From Pseudophaeomoniella oleicola (taxonomy: Eukaryota; Ascomycota; Eurotiomycetes; Phaeomoniellales; Phaeomoniellaceae): 64,000 nucleotides of DNA. The DNA is taken from the NCBI GenBank assembly GCA_003868215.1, contig QWDQ01000036.1:207070-271069 (forward strand), given 5' to 3'. A program made the translations under genes and the position numbers. Below, one piece after another: positions 1 to 11,591 of the stretch. Position 1 is the stretch's first letter. Each line of letters starts with the position of its first letter. The notes under the pieces were generated by a model that saw only the letters and a program-made list of their open reading frames with translations, was not told the origin of the DNA and searched no databases.

Positions 1-2088
1 ACACTAGTCATGATCTTACTGGCGATATCAGGGAAACGTCTGGAGACTGTAACAATTTAAGCTACCAATGGATACAGCATGCTACAGTTACGAAGATACT
101 GGTCGTTGACATTGGCTCCAAAATCAGCGGACGCATTCTGACTTCCAACCAGCTCACGCTGAATGATAAGCGTAGTGGTTGATACTCCTCTGGTTGCTCC
201 CCCGCCATTTGCTGTGAAAGCGACCATCAGGCGGGGATGAGCGCCTTGGTGATAAGTGATCTCGGAAAGCAGCGCTGAAGGGCTGCATGGCATAACGTCG
301 CTTGAGTGTCGTGCACAGGACCTCGCGTTGTTGTCTCTGGCATTCTACGAGATCAAACTTGTGCAAAATGGGCCAAGCCGATGAGTCAATCATCCAAACA
401 GAAGCGAAGTACTAGTCTCAGCACGTTCAATACCTGCACGAAGTAACAGTGAGAGTCTCGCGTGCGAGGCTCCTCCGCCCAGAGCGGCCATGGACACTGA
501 TACTGTTGTCGACCTTCTCAATGCTGGGGGCGTAAGGACTAGAGCATAGGAAGTGAACGAGTCCAGTATAGTGTCGGGTTGTCTCAGGCACAAGTCTCCT
601 TCGCCGTCCGGGAACAATCGAATCCCATTCAACTTATCGGTTGGAGGGCAAATGGTCTTTGATTGGGTTCCCTGATCTGTAAGCAGGCTCTCTTCCCATC
701 AGGTTGATGTCAGAGAATAAGGCAGGGGAGACATTATTGACGGATAAAATAAATAGGATGGAAGGCTGTCTACTACGTGGTAGAGTTCAACGCGCTCGAA
801 TCCTTGCCGGCCGAAAAGGTTTATTCCTACCAACGATTGCAAAGCATCAACTAATCACGACTTCCACTCTGTATTGGCGTTAATGCAAGGTTCCAAACAC
901 CTGACGCTGTCGATAGACGAGGATCGAGTTATCACAGCAGCTCTTCGGTCTCCCGTGCTGGTCCACGCTTCTCCTTCTGGGGATTGTAAGGACGATGTGA
1001 TGGTCTGAGCCGATTAGCAACTCCAAGAAGCTATTGCAGCACATGTCTATAGGCGCAATGCCACAGTGTGGGATACGCCTCGAACGTTGTGACATCGGTT
1101 AAGTGGGTCGGACCGCCATCGTCTTCGGAGGCTATTGCTGTGTTTCGGTTAGTGCATGCAGGGGAAATGAACGCTTGGTCTTCATCTTATCTGAACTACC
1201 TCGCTACTGCTGATATCGCAGCATATCACCATCCGACAGGGCCCATGTACTTCGGTCAAAGAGGCTGACGCTTTCGGATGCTTTGCATATTACCCCTGAA
1301 AGAGCTTCCAATAAGCGGGAGACGGAGAAATTTTTAACCCTACACCCTTACGACGCTTTACCGTTTCAAGTCAAGACTCAATATCAAGTAAACAACGGTT
1401 CTCTTGGCCTGAGGCTCTATCGATTCGTTTCAGCAAACATGCAGTTTTCTTCAAATGTAAGAAGCAATAGCTTCCGACATACATCTTACTACTCAGTAGA
1501 AGTTTCGCCAAACACTCAAGGCCTCATCGCTTAGCCTTTGAATGCCTGCATCTTCATGATGGCATCCTGGAGCGAGTTTACCCTTGATGGTTGGGCGTTT
1601 GGATGAGATTCTCCTTCATTGGCCTCGTCAGCAACAGCGCTCCATCGGTTGACTGCTATGTAGCATTCTCCTGCCTCTGGGATACGAGCAACCGGCATAT
1701 CCATATGAGTCTGGATGCCAACTGCATGACGCAGCGCAATCGAATTTCCCCGTGGCCGGGGACGCTTCGTGGGAGTGCACGATAAGCACACTGTTATACG
1801 AATGGCATAACACAGTCTCGGTCCATGATAAAATACTTCCTATTCTTCATCTGTTGCTTCTGTCCCATCTTTGTCACTCCAAGTGTGCTTGTCCCTTCTT
1901 TTTTTGACGGACAGCTGGTTGGACAGCGTCTGCTTTGCGTGGTTGACTAGTGGTCAGCTTCGTTCTTTCACACGTTGATAGTCCTTTCACGGGTTACTAT
2001 TACTGTAGCTTCCATCAATAGCAAGCCTCTTCCTCCATTCCTACCTTGGAACATTCCTTGGACACGAAGGTGACCATTTTCCGGAAAT
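1..2088. other. Unassigned leading region
   Basis: No gene can be supported here. On the minus strand, open stretches at about 57-293, 154-393 and 390-632 lie head to tail in different frames and could be remnants or exons of one spliced gene, but I found no convincing splice pairs and recognise no domain. A further minus-strand open stretch at 1531-1791 also looks protein-like without identity. The last few hundred bases should hold the promoter of the cellobiose dehydrogenase gene that starts at 2089. Confidence 0.4.
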
Positions 2089-4401
2089 ATGCGGTCCTGG
2101 CTGCGAAAAGGGGCTGTGGCTCTCTGCCTCACAGCAGGCGCTTCTGCCCAGAGCTCCGTGACAGCCGCCTTTACCGATCCAGACACGGGAATCAATTTCC
2201 AGCGCTTCTATGACTCTGATATTCCTGGTGGTTTCTCTTTCGGTATTGCTCTTCCTGAGGACCCAACCACCGACTTCATTGGTCAGCTTGTCATACCTGT
2301 GAACTCTTCGACTGGATGGGGTGGCATGTCTTTTGGTGGTTCCATGACAAACACACTTCTGTTTGTTGCTTGGGCAGACGGCGACGAAATCATCACATCA
2401 TTCCGGGAAACATCAGCATACACCACGCCAGATGTCTACACCACTACCAACGTCTCCTCATCCTCTATTGGAAATGGCACGTTCATCAACAGCACACACT
2501 TATCATACACATTCCTTTGCTCGGGTTGTATCATTGGCGCCCCTACTACCTTTGATGCCTCTTATGATTCCTACATCTTCGGTTATGCTATGTCCAGCCG
2601 CAATGTCACGGAACCCTCTGATCCCGCTAGTGCCCTTAGCTACCATGGAGAAGGCTACGGAGAATACACAGTAGACCTTGCGAATGCTACATCACCAGAC
2701 TATGCTACCTGGGCTTCTTGGGCGGTCGCCAGCAACACGACAATCCCCGGCTCTGGCGGCAACACCACAACACCAGGTGGCTCTAATAGCACTCTACCCG
2801 CCCCATCAATATCAAACTCCACCTATGATGTTATTGTGGTTGGGGGTGGTCCTTCCGGTATCATTGCAGCAGAGCGTCTGGCCGAGAATGGTGTCAACGT
2901 TCTACTCATCGAGCGAGGGCCTCCGGCAACCGTCCAAACTGGTGCCAATGAGACCTTGCCGTGGAACGATACACTCACGCGTTACGATGTCCCCGCCCTC
3001 GGTAGCAGTTTGACGTCCTATTCCGATATCAGTGAATTCTGTACGGATACTGCATCTACCGCTGGCTGCCTTCTCGGTGGATCGAGTTCTATCAACGCTC
3101 TCAATTTCATTCATCCCCAGGAGCACGATTTTGACGATCGCTGGCCGGAGGGCTGGAAGTGGGCCGACGTCGCTGCAGCTGCTAGCCGCTTGTACGAACG
3201 TAATCCCGGCACCACTCTCCCCTCCGCGGACGGCAGACATTACGACCAAGCCGGATTCAACATCACATCTCAATTCCTTAGAAACAACGGCTGGTCGCAA
3301 GTTGACTCAATCCAACAGCCTAATGCAAAGACGATGGCATTCTCGCAGCCTGCCTGGTCCATCACCCACGCCATACGCGCTGGCCCTGTTAGAACTTACC
3401 TGCCTCTTGTGCTCGATGCGGACAATTTCACGCTTAGGATGTATTCCAAGGTTCTGCAGGTCGTTCGCACTGGAAGCAACATCACTGGCGTCTTTCTTCT
3501 CAACGATGACGGCTCCACAGAGATCATTAATCTCAACAGTGGAGGGAAGATGGTGCTCGCCGCTGGTGCCATGTCCACGCCGCGCATCCTCTGGAACTCC
3601 GGTATTGGATACACGGATGCGCTTCAAACAGTTCAGTCTGGTACATCCGGTGTCACCCTTCCCAACGAGACTGAGTGGATCTCCTTGCCTGTCGGTCACA
3701 ACTTGAGAGACCACCCTCAATATACGCTGCAGTTCAACACCAAGCAGAATTACACTGCATACGACTGGGCTAGTGTTCCCACTGACCCGCCGGAAGCAGA
3801 CCAGATCCTATATGATGCCGGTTCCGGTGTCTTATCTCAGGCCGTCCAGCGTCTTCATTTCTGGACTTCTAACAGCGAGACCACAGATGGCAACACCCGA
3901 TTCTTCCAGGGGACTGTTTCTGCCCTCAGAGACGATGTCATTACCATCAGAACATTCCTCACCCATGGTGCAACATCCAGTGGTGTCCTAGGCATCACCT
4001 CGTCCGGTAACACGAGGGTCGCCACCGATCCCAGAATGAACACCGATGCCGACCGCGCAGCCATGACCACTTTCTTGCAATGGTTCCTCGACGCCACCTC
4101 GAGTGCCAACTCGACCATCACCTACTCCGGCGGCAGCGATGTTGACGCAAGTACGTTGATCGATACCTACATCACCGGCGACCACTGGGTCGGCTCTGCC
4201 AAGATGGGCACCGACGACGGTCGCGAAGACAACGGGACCTCGGTCGTCGACCTCAACACCAAGGTCTACGGGACCGACAATCTCTTTGTCGTCGATGCTT
4301 CGATTCACCCGGATCTGCCGACTGGGAACACTCAGGCCATCATCATGATTGTCGCCGAGCAAGCTGCAGCCTTGATTGCCGCATATTCCGTTGATGACTA
4401 G
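2089..4401 (+). CDS. cdh: Cellobiose dehydrogenase (secreted flavocytochrome)
   Basis: A secreted two-domain flavocytochrome that oxidises cellobiose and other cello-oligosaccharides to lactones and passes electrons through its heme to partners such as lytic polysaccharide monooxygenases. It is a single uninterrupted frame of 770 residues. Residues 1-20 are a signal peptide ending ASA. The CDH cytochrome domain (about 21-210) carries likely heme ligands Met86 (in GGSMTN) and His186 (in SYHGEG), by analogy with Phanerochaete Met65/His163. A Ser/Thr/Gly/Asn-rich linker (about 218-243) follows. The GMC flavodehydrogenase domain begins with VIVVGGGPSG near residue 248; the catalytic pair is His699 (HWVGSAKMG) and Asn747 (TGNTQA). 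There is no C-terminal CBM1, so it resembles CBM-less ascomycete CDH. Many N-x-S/T sites suit an extracellular protein. The assignment is strong. Confidence 0.96.
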   Translation: MRSWLRKGAVALCLTAGASAQSSVTAAFTDPDTGINFQRFYDSDIPGGFSFGIALPEDPTTDFIGQLVIPVNSSTGWGGMSFGGSMTNTLLFVAWADGDEIITSFRETSAYTTPDVYTTTNVSSSSIGNGTFINSTHLSYTFLCSGCIIGAPTTFDASYDSYIFGYAMSSRNVTEPSDPASALSYHGEGYGEYTVDLANATSPDYATWASWAVASNTTIPGSGGNTTTPGGSNSTLPAPSISNSTYDVIVVGGGPSGIIAAERLAENGVNVLLIERGPPATVQTGANETLPWNDTLTRYDVPALGSSLTSYSDISEFCTDTASTAGCLLGGSSSINALNFIHPQEHDFDDRWPEGWKWADVAAAASRLYERNPGTTLPSADGRHYDQAGFNITSQFLRNNGWSQVDSIQQPNAKTMAFSQPAWSITHAIRAGPVRTYLPLVLDADNFTLRMYSKVLQVVRTGSNITGVFLLNDDGSTEIINLNSGGKMVLAAGAMSTPRILWNSGIGYTDALQTVQSGTSGVTLPNETEWISLPVGHNLRDHPQYTLQFNTKQNYTAYDWASVPTDPPEADQILYDAGSGVLSQAVQRLHFWTSNSETTDGNTRFFQGTVSALRDDVITIRTFLTHGATSSGVLGITSSGNTRVATDPRMNTDADRAAMTTFLQWFLDATSSANSTITYSGGSDVDASTLIDTYITGDHWVGSAKMGTDDGREDNGTSVVDLNTKVYGTDNLFVVDASIHPDLPTGNTQAIIMIVAEQAAALIAAYSVDD

Positions 4402-4568
4402 ATTACGGCGACGGTGTCCATCATCATGAGCCTCGGAATATGCTACTACTACTGTGCCTTCAGCCCGTCCGTCCTACATACGTCAATCGTACAGGGAGAA
4501 ATTTCTCATTTGTTTAGAAGAAGGAGTTGATTGATTTTTTCCCTTGTTCCGACACACACACACACACA

Positions 4569-4599
<31 letters not shown>

Positions 4600-5293
4600 A
4601 GATTTTACATGTATATACATACATATTCTTGGGAAAAGAAAAAAAAAAGAACCCCCAACAAATCTATACCTAAGTCATTTTCTCATCACATATTATAATA
4701 CCGATTCCATGTTCCATAATTACCGTACTGTATTGATCACATCACGCCAAGTCTTGCCTCATCCACCCAACACTCCCCATCTCTTCTGATACTGTAATTA
4801 CAGTAAGCAAGTTCCCCCAACATCAAAACGTCAAAAAGAACAATAACCACCACCTACTTTACCGACTTACTCATATAAGGTAGGTACCTAAGTAAAGTAA
4901 TGGAATGTGATTGGACCCTCGATATCTACCTAGGTAGGCAAGGGCTTGGAAGAGGCTCCGCAGTGTATACGCTCTACATACCTAGTAAGGTAGGTAATTA
5001 GATATCGCGCAATGTGGGCGGTGATTGCGTGATTGCTCGGAATCGGAACTAAATATTTACAACGATAGGTAGGCAAGGTAGGTATCAATCATATCAATGC
5101 CCGGCCGGGGATTGGGGAGGAGGGAGGGAGGAAGAAAGAAAGAAAGAGAGGGGGATAATTGTCTTCTTCATTTGTTCATTTGTTTTAATATATCGTTGTT
5201 GATTGAAGTTTTGTATTCAATTCCCCCTTTGTTTCGCATCTTCAACCTCTACTACCTACTAGGTACCTACTACTGACTACTACCCACCCAAAA
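4402..5293. other. Spacer with microsatellite and TAGGTA motifs
   Basis: No gene seen. It holds the 3' flank of the dehydrogenase gene, an AC/CT microsatellite, a purine-rich GGAA/GAAAGA run near 5110-5155, and several TAGGTA/TACCTA motifs (for example near 4880, 4930, 4990, 5070 and 5262). The last part should be the promoter and 5' leader of the TauD-type gene at 5294. Confidence 0.7.
4552..4595. repeat. (AC)n-(CT)n compound microsatellite
   Basis: About nine AC units pass directly into about thirteen CT units, in the 3' flank of the cellobiose dehydrogenase gene. This is directly visible; no function is implied. Confidence 0.95.
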
Positions 5294-6543
5294 ATGGCAC
5301 CAGCACCCATAACTTCGATCCCCATCCTAGATTCGCATCCTCTTCCTCCTACGAAATCATTCGAATCGTCCCCCCCGACCGAGAGCCGCAACAGGGAACC
5401 GTTGAAGTTGAGCGGGGCGTTGGAAAAGGCAGGGTTCGGATACGACGACGTGACGCCGGTGATCGGACGGGAGTTTGCGGCGGATGTGAATATCGTGGAT
5501 GATCTGTTGGAGGCGGGGAATGCGGATGAGTTGTTGAGGGATCTTGCTATTACGAGTGAGTTTTGTTTTTTACTACTGCTGTTCTACACATTCATATGTA
5601 TAGTTCAGATGTGTGTCCTAGAAAGATGTGATCTGACCAATCAATGAATGACCTTGCAGTCAGCCAACGGGGCGTCGTCTTCTTCCGCAAGCAAGACAAC
5701 CTGACCAACGACCTGCAAAAGCAGTTTATCCAACGTCTGGGCGAACTGAGCGGCAAACCGTCGACGTCGACGCTGCACATCCACCCGGTCCTGAACGATA
5801 CGAGCGAGTTCGGGGTCGGCGACGCCGAAATCAGCACCATCTCCTCCGAGCAGCGGAAGAAACTGTACGACCAGGGCCAGGTGAAGAACAAGCGCCGCTA
5901 CGACTCGGCGAACTGGCACAGCGACATCCAGTTCGAGGAGTGTCCGGCCGATTACACGAGCTTGCGGTTGACCAAGCTCCCCAAGACCGGCGGCGACACG
6001 CTCTGGGCGTCCGGCTACGAGATCTACGACCGATTCAGCAAGCCGTACCAGAAGTTCCTCGAAGGGCTCGTCGCCGACTTCCAGGGCGACGGCTTCCTGC
6101 GCATGGTCGAATCCGGCCGCGCCGTCCTCTACGACAAACCACGCGGCTCCCCCGTCAACGACTCCCCCTACCTCCGCGCCGTGCACCCGGTCGTGCGCAC
6201 GAACCCCGTCACCGGCTGGAAGAGCGTGTTCGCCATCGGCTCGTTTCCCAAAGCGATCCGCGACCTGACGCCGGACGAGAGCGACGAGCTGCTCAAGCGG
6301 TTCCACGACATGCTCGTGCACAACCACGACCTGCAGGTGCGGTTCCGGTGGAAAGGGGAGAACGACATCGCCATCTGGGATAATCGGAGCGTGTTCCATT
6401 GCGCCACTTTTGATTACGATGGGCTTGGCGAGCGGTTTGGGAACAGGGCGGTCGGGATCGGGGAGAAGCCGTTTTTGGATCCGAATAGCAAGTCGAGGAC
6501 CGAGGCGCTTGCTGAGGAGGAAGCTGCCGCGGCTGGGGCTTGA
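5294..6543 (+). CDS. TauD-type Fe(II)/2-oxoglutarate dioxygenase (sulfonate dioxygenase-like)
   Basis: Non-heme iron, 2-oxoglutarate-dependent dioxygenase of the TauD/TfdA family; fungal members such as yeast Jlp1 release sulfite from sulfonates. Two exons: 5294-5555 and 5660-6543, with donor gtgagt and acceptor cttgcag, give 381 residues. The junction reads DLAIT-I-SQRGVVFF. The iron ligands are visible as His174-x-Asp176 (NWHSDIQF) and distal His334 (SVFHCATF), with Arg350 (GNRAVGIG) as the likely 2-oxoglutarate anchor. Length and motif spacing fit the family. The substrate could be taurine, another sulfonate or a different acid and cannot be fixed from sequence. It converges on a Dal5-type permease gene 542 bp away, which suits an uptake-and-cleavage pair. 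Confidence 0.9.
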
Positions 6544-7085
6544 TGATTTTATATGATTTGAGGATACTAACTAATCTAGTAATTACTAGAGGAAGCCATT
6601 AATTTATCTAGGAACCTCGTCGTACATCTTCTATTTGGTATGCTGCATGAAAAAGTAAATGAGACAGGAGGCCATGATCCATCGCTATAGACTCTTTCTT
6701 GGATGTCCTGAACAATGGCTGTCTCCTCAGATATAAAAAAAAAATTTCATACTAAATCTCCAGGTGATTATGGATGTCGTTATATGTGAATAATATGTCC
6801 GAGAATACAGAATCGAACAGGCGAGAAGGGATGGGGTTTTTCGGTTGAGACTGGTGGGTTGTGAGGGGAAGTAGTATGTGCCTTGATGGATAGAATATAT
6901 TATCCCTCGTTGCTCATGAATGAATGACCTCCAAATTGTTGAAATGGTTCTCTAGGGAAATCGCTCTAGATCTTTGTGTTCGTCACTTCATTGCTCTCGT
7001 GTATCGTCCTCTCTTGTCCCTTATATATCAGGGATAGGGGCGTAATATTCTTTCCTTCGAAATGCTGATGTGAATTAAACGAGGG
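6544..7085. other. Convergent 3' spacer
   Basis: AT-rich sequence between the converging stop codons of the dioxygenase and permease genes. It presumably contains both 3' ends. No ORF or repeat of note. Confidence 0.6.
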
Positions 7086-8682
7086 TCAAGGTGTCTTTGG
7101 AATGACCGGCGCCGTATCAGCACCGTCCTCTGCATCTCTCACCACGCTATTCGAGTCTTCTTCCTGTTCTGCCTCCAGAACTTTGCGACCAATGGTCCCG
7201 TTCGCACGGCCGCGCTTTTCCAGATATGCGATCAAGATGATCACAGGGATGGTGGCTATTCCTGTTGCCAGGCTGGCGATGTAGCCTTTGTGATAGACTG
7301 GGGCATCTGTGACAGGGTAGAAAATCAGCGGCCACCAGGTGACGAATGCGAAGTCGAAGGAATTCATGAAGCCGGTTGTGATGGCGCGAAGTTGGAAATC
7401 GTGCGAGGTTAAATCGGCCATCCATGAATACCAGAGCGCCTGCGGAGCATAAGTTGTGCCCATAAAGTAGAACGCGAAGAAGTATCCCCCATCGGAAGGA
7501 TTGGAGACCAGGATCGCACTGCTTATGACAAATGTAAGACCAATGCAGAGGGAGGCCTGCCATCGAGAGCCGATCTTGTCGGATACGTAACAGTAAATGA
7601 ACGTAGCCACGATGCCGGTGGCGTAAATTCCTGTTGGGTAGTTGTTCTGCTGAACAACAGTATAGCCACGCGATGCCATCCACAATGCCATGACGTTGTT
7701 TCCAAGAGCCTGCACAACAAGCGAATAAACTAGGTCGCCAGTCAGTAGGTCATCCTAGGATAAGATAGGGGACTCACGCATGAAGATTAACGGCAGCAAC
7801 CAAAATTGCCAGCTAAGGAGTACACGTCGGAAAACTGTCAGGTCCCACGTCTGCTTTTCGACCTTTCCAAGGCGGTTGATAGCGACCTCTTTTTCCTCTG
7901 CAGTCAAAATCCACGCGGATCGATGTCTGGGAAGATCAGGAATAGCGAACCAACCTATGAGCAGAACATCAACGTAAATCAATTGCAATCGGATGGTCAA
8001 TACGCACCAAAGAGCGCGCATGGTATTGTCGTGACAGAAACCACAATGAATATCAACCTCCAAGCTGGCAAAGAATGTGACTTTCCTGACAGCGATCGCA
8101 GCAGAGCAGCTTGGATCCAGCCGCCCGCCATATTGCCCAGATTTCCAAAGGCACAAAATACTGCAGCTCTCGTGCTCAGCTCTGACTGTTTGTACCACGA
8201 ACCGTAGATGAAGTGTGCCCCAACACTGGAAGAAGTCATCAGCAATGATTCTAATTGCGATTGACTTCATCCTCAACTCACTATGCTATAGCGCAAAAGG
8301 CTCCCTCAAATGCATTCAATATAAATACCTGATAGACATGCTCGACTCGGAAGGTGATGAGAGTAAGGATGCTCCACAAGGTGTTAGCCGCGACGAAGAC
8401 ATATCTCGGCTTGAGTACCGTCAACGCCGAGGTCGAAGGGACTTGGAAAACGGCATAGGTGACGAGGTAAATGGTGTTCATGTAATTGTAGTCCTTCCCC
8501 TGAAAACCCAATGCCTCTCTCATACCGCTGATGTATGCGGTGCTGTAACTAGATCGATTGATACCAAATAAGAACCAGATGATGCCGAAGTATATCAAAA
8601 GGGTGAAATCGAGCTTGATTAAAAGAGACCTCTCTACTGAAGCCTCGCCCCAAAGGGCTTTCTTGACTTTCTCAAGAGCCAT
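7086..8682 (-). CDS. MFS transporter, Dal5/anion:cation symporter type
   Basis: Multi-span plasma-membrane permease of the major facilitator superfamily. The fungal ACS group includes allantoate (Dal5), pantothenate (Fen2/Liz1) and sulfur-compound (Seo1) permeases. Four exons on the minus strand: 8682-8282, 8225-8008, 7954-7778 and 7729-7086. All junctions keep frame (gtgagt, gtgcgt and gtgagt donors), giving 479 residues. The first exon starts with a short charged tail and a first membrane span (LLIYFGIIWFLFGINRSSYS). Later segments read AVFCAFGNLGNMAGG, WQFWLLPLIF and NYPTGIYATGIVATFI, typical of this group. The C-terminal tail is hydrophilic and acidic. The substrate is not known. The neighbouring TauD-type gene suggests a sulfur compound, but this is inference. 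Confidence 0.88.
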
Positions 8683-9870
8683 CTGTATGGGAATTGATGA
8701 TGTTGTGGAATTGGCTGGGGATAGGAAGTATCTTGCACTTCAACAGCGCATCCAATATCATCACTTTCCAATTGTTTTCTTAAGATGTTACCATCGAAAT
8801 TGTCCAGACATGAACAATATGGCTTCTAATCAAGTGCTTTGCGAAGTACCAGCACTAGGGAGGGATCCTGACGAATACACCGTCTGCTTTCTGTCGTAGA
8901 TCAGAGATAAGAAGACCTTTCTAGGATGGTAGACACCGAACGTTGCGTATGGCTACTAGGTAAATCCGTTATCCGACTGACGACATCGCGCATGGCGTTG
9001 GCATGTGCTCACCCATCTCGACGATCTTTGACAGAGAACAGAGAACAGAGAACAGAGAACAGACAAGGATACGTGCAATGTGAGCGACTCTCGCCAAAGA
9101 AGTCTGGATGTAGTGCTTACTGCGCAGAAGATCGCTTGATGCCCAGTGTATGTACTATGTACTATGTACTACGGTATAACCAGGCAGGCGTGGAATAATT
9201 GTTATCTCAGGTTCCCCGCGGCCGCTTACAGTATCGATTATGGGCGGAATACCTCGGTCGAGGGGTACTTGCTTACCTTACCTACGAGGTACCTACCTCC
9301 ATAGTGACAGCGACGGTCATAGTGCAACAATGTCAGGTCGGTAGGTACCTATTCAGTAATCAAATCACAAACCACTATTGATATACTGGACCTATGGTGA
9401 AAGTAAAGAAGTAGATGTAGATTGGCGTCAAGCTAATCCGAGACTTAACCGGCCGAAGTCAGCCATATATCCGGATAGGAATTATACTAAGTGCGCCAGG
9501 CATTCGGCATCGAGTCTCGGACACCCACCTCATCCGGCAAGAATGATGCCAGTCAGCCTCATCAGGTCACTGCCATAGTGATCGAGCCACCGGCAGTGTT
9601 CATTCAGCCTTATTTCATATACCGACCATTGATGAGAAGACGAGTCGACGACCTGAGGATGGTCCACAACGCTACCCATGCAGGGTCCTTGGGGGCTATT
9701 CAACTTGGTGAAGGGAAAGGATTTCTACCCCGCTGAATTCGATCTTTCGGTAGACAAGTTTATCTAGCAGTTGTTGGTCAGAGAGAATTGGTTCCCGGTC
9801 GCGAATTCACGGCTCCCCGAATACTGGGTTCAAAGTATATTGCCAAGGCAATGGTAGACTGTACGTCAAT
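8683..9870. other. Divergent promoter region
   Basis: About 1.2 kb between the divergent permease and CorA-like genes, presumably holding both promoters. It contains a GAGAACA minisatellite, a short tandem GTACTAT run near 9150, and TACCTAC/TAGGTACC motifs near 9275 and 9340. No gene is supported. Confidence 0.6.
9034..9061. repeat. GAGAACA minisatellite, 4 copies
   Basis: Four perfect tandem copies of a 7-bp unit, followed by a partial GAC. Directly visible in the permease/CorA spacer. Confidence 0.93.
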
Positions 9871-11591
9871 ATGGCTTTTAACGATACACCATACTTGGAC
9901 TCATTCGCGAAGCTCTCCAAGCGGTTTCCCACATTACGCTTATTCGACAGATTCTCGTCAAGCAAAGACAAAAGGACCAAGCCGCGCCCAAAACGGTACG
10001 ACCCAGAGTCAGTCACCCATCCAGGCAGAGTGGCGGTGATCGAATTCGCGGATGGTCCAGACTCGGCACAAGTCAATCAATATCATCAGCAGTTTGAAAA
10101 TCTGGACGAGCTCTCACAATACTTGGCAACCCGGCCATCATGCCGTCGCCGGTTGTTTTTAATGGAGGACCTTTGGCCTCCATATGTCGAAGTTCTCGGG
10201 CGATATCTTGGTGTAGATCCCAGAGTCTTCGCATCGCACTTTCGATGTGTGCATTGGGACAATTCGCAGGTAGGAGTCCAACGAATATTGAGATCAAGTC
10301 GCAGTCTTGAGCAGACCACCACCTCGTTCTTCACTCTCAAATATTACGAACCTTGGAATTTTGCAAAACCCAGAGCTGGGGACAGATCGAGTGACAGCGG
10401 AACAAGCCTGTTCCACACCTACGACAATCGGGCAATATGCACACGAAAGCTCGAGCGCAGTGTCCTACCCGCCAAAAGAAAGGAAAGGAGTGGCGGGAAA
10501 GCAAGAGCTGCTCTGATGAGCGCTCGACCTGCCCGTGACATGGAAAAGGGTGATGCAGTAGTTGGCAGTGCAATGGGAGACAAAAGTCCCGTGCCGGAAT
10601 CGCAGGTATTTCTGTTACGAGGGAACGCATCCTTCTGGTTCCGAAGTTTTCATACTAAGAAGAAAGAGCCATCAAGCTGGGATGGTAAGTCTATCGGCTC
10701 TAAAGTAGTATCGGGAATGGTGAACCTCTTCTAACATCAGCTGAATCAGGTCTTATGCTGCTCGATCCTGGCCTCACAATGGAAACACTGGATGCAGGTA
10801 CACACGCAAAGCCTTCAGGGATTGAGCGGTACCAAGGTGGATATCCGGACATTCTGCAATTGCCAACCGTTCATGCCGGTCCCAGCAGGAGTTCGATGTA
10901 TGACGATATTCTGCATTACTGGAGGACCGATGAGCGTTGGAAGGATAATCTGACAAGTCCCATGGACGCTGCGAAATACCTAAAGCAACTGGTAGCGACT
11001 CATTGGAATTGTACCTTGAATCACCTTTGGGGAGCTATGAGTTACTTGGAATATGACATTGGAAACATCGAAGAGTATCTGTCCGTGCATCCCGAAAGTC
11101 AGGAAGAGCGGTATCAGTGGTCTAGGATGGAGACCAATCTCCGGCGCATGAACACTCTTCGCAGGAGACTGAATTGGTATCTCGCAGAGGCCAGGGAAAA
11201 CCTCTATCAACTCAAAATCGACGATCCGCACGACGCTGATGACCTGGAGAAAGATTTCCAGGACATCACCGAGCGTCTCGATTTCTACAAGTCCAGCAGC
11301 GATAGCCTGATGAACGTCGCCGGAAGTGTTGCCAGTCTCCGACAAGCCAAACAAGGACTCGTGAGCTCTTACTTTGTCAACCTGCTGACGATGCTGGGCG
11401 TCGTCATTTTCCCCCTGACCTTTCTGTGCGCCGTGTTTAGCATGGGTGGCCGATTCCAAGCCGGCGAGCCTCTGTTCTGGGTATACTGGGTGATCGCCGT
11501 GCCTCTTGCCGCCACCATGATGGCGTTTGTTTGGGTCGGCAAGAAGAAGTTCACGGAGAAGCAGCAGAAGATCCATGAGCACGTGGATTAA
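9871..11591 (+). CDS. CorA-like divalent metal transporter (fungal type)
   Basis: Membrane protein of the fungal CorA-like family (Mg2+ or other divalent cations). Two exons, 9871-10684 and 10750-11591, give 551 residues. The donor is gtaagt and the acceptor atcag; a second acceptor 9 nt upstream (exon from 10741) also keeps frame and would add three residues. The N-terminal cytosolic domain has the fungal signature around LFLMEDLWPPYVEVLGRYLG. A long helical, charged region follows (about 370-465). Two hydrophobic segments close the protein: the first (about VNLLTMLGVVIFPLTFLCAV) is followed by FSMGG where canonical CorA has YGMN, and the second is FWVYWVIAVPLAATMMAF. The changed GMN motif is common in fungal relatives and leaves ion specificity open. 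Confidence 0.85.

Noticed and set aside
57-632. Three overlapping minus-strand open stretches of about 80 codons
   Set aside because: They could be exons of one gene running off the window, but I found no splice pairs that join them well and no domain.
5641-6399. 252-codon minus-strand open stretch
   Set aside because: Exact antisense of the TauD-type exon. It results from the high GC at third positions of the real gene.
9034-9061. Tandem repeat as a CRISPR-like array
   Set aside because: Units of 7 bp are contiguous with no spacers. It is a minisatellite.
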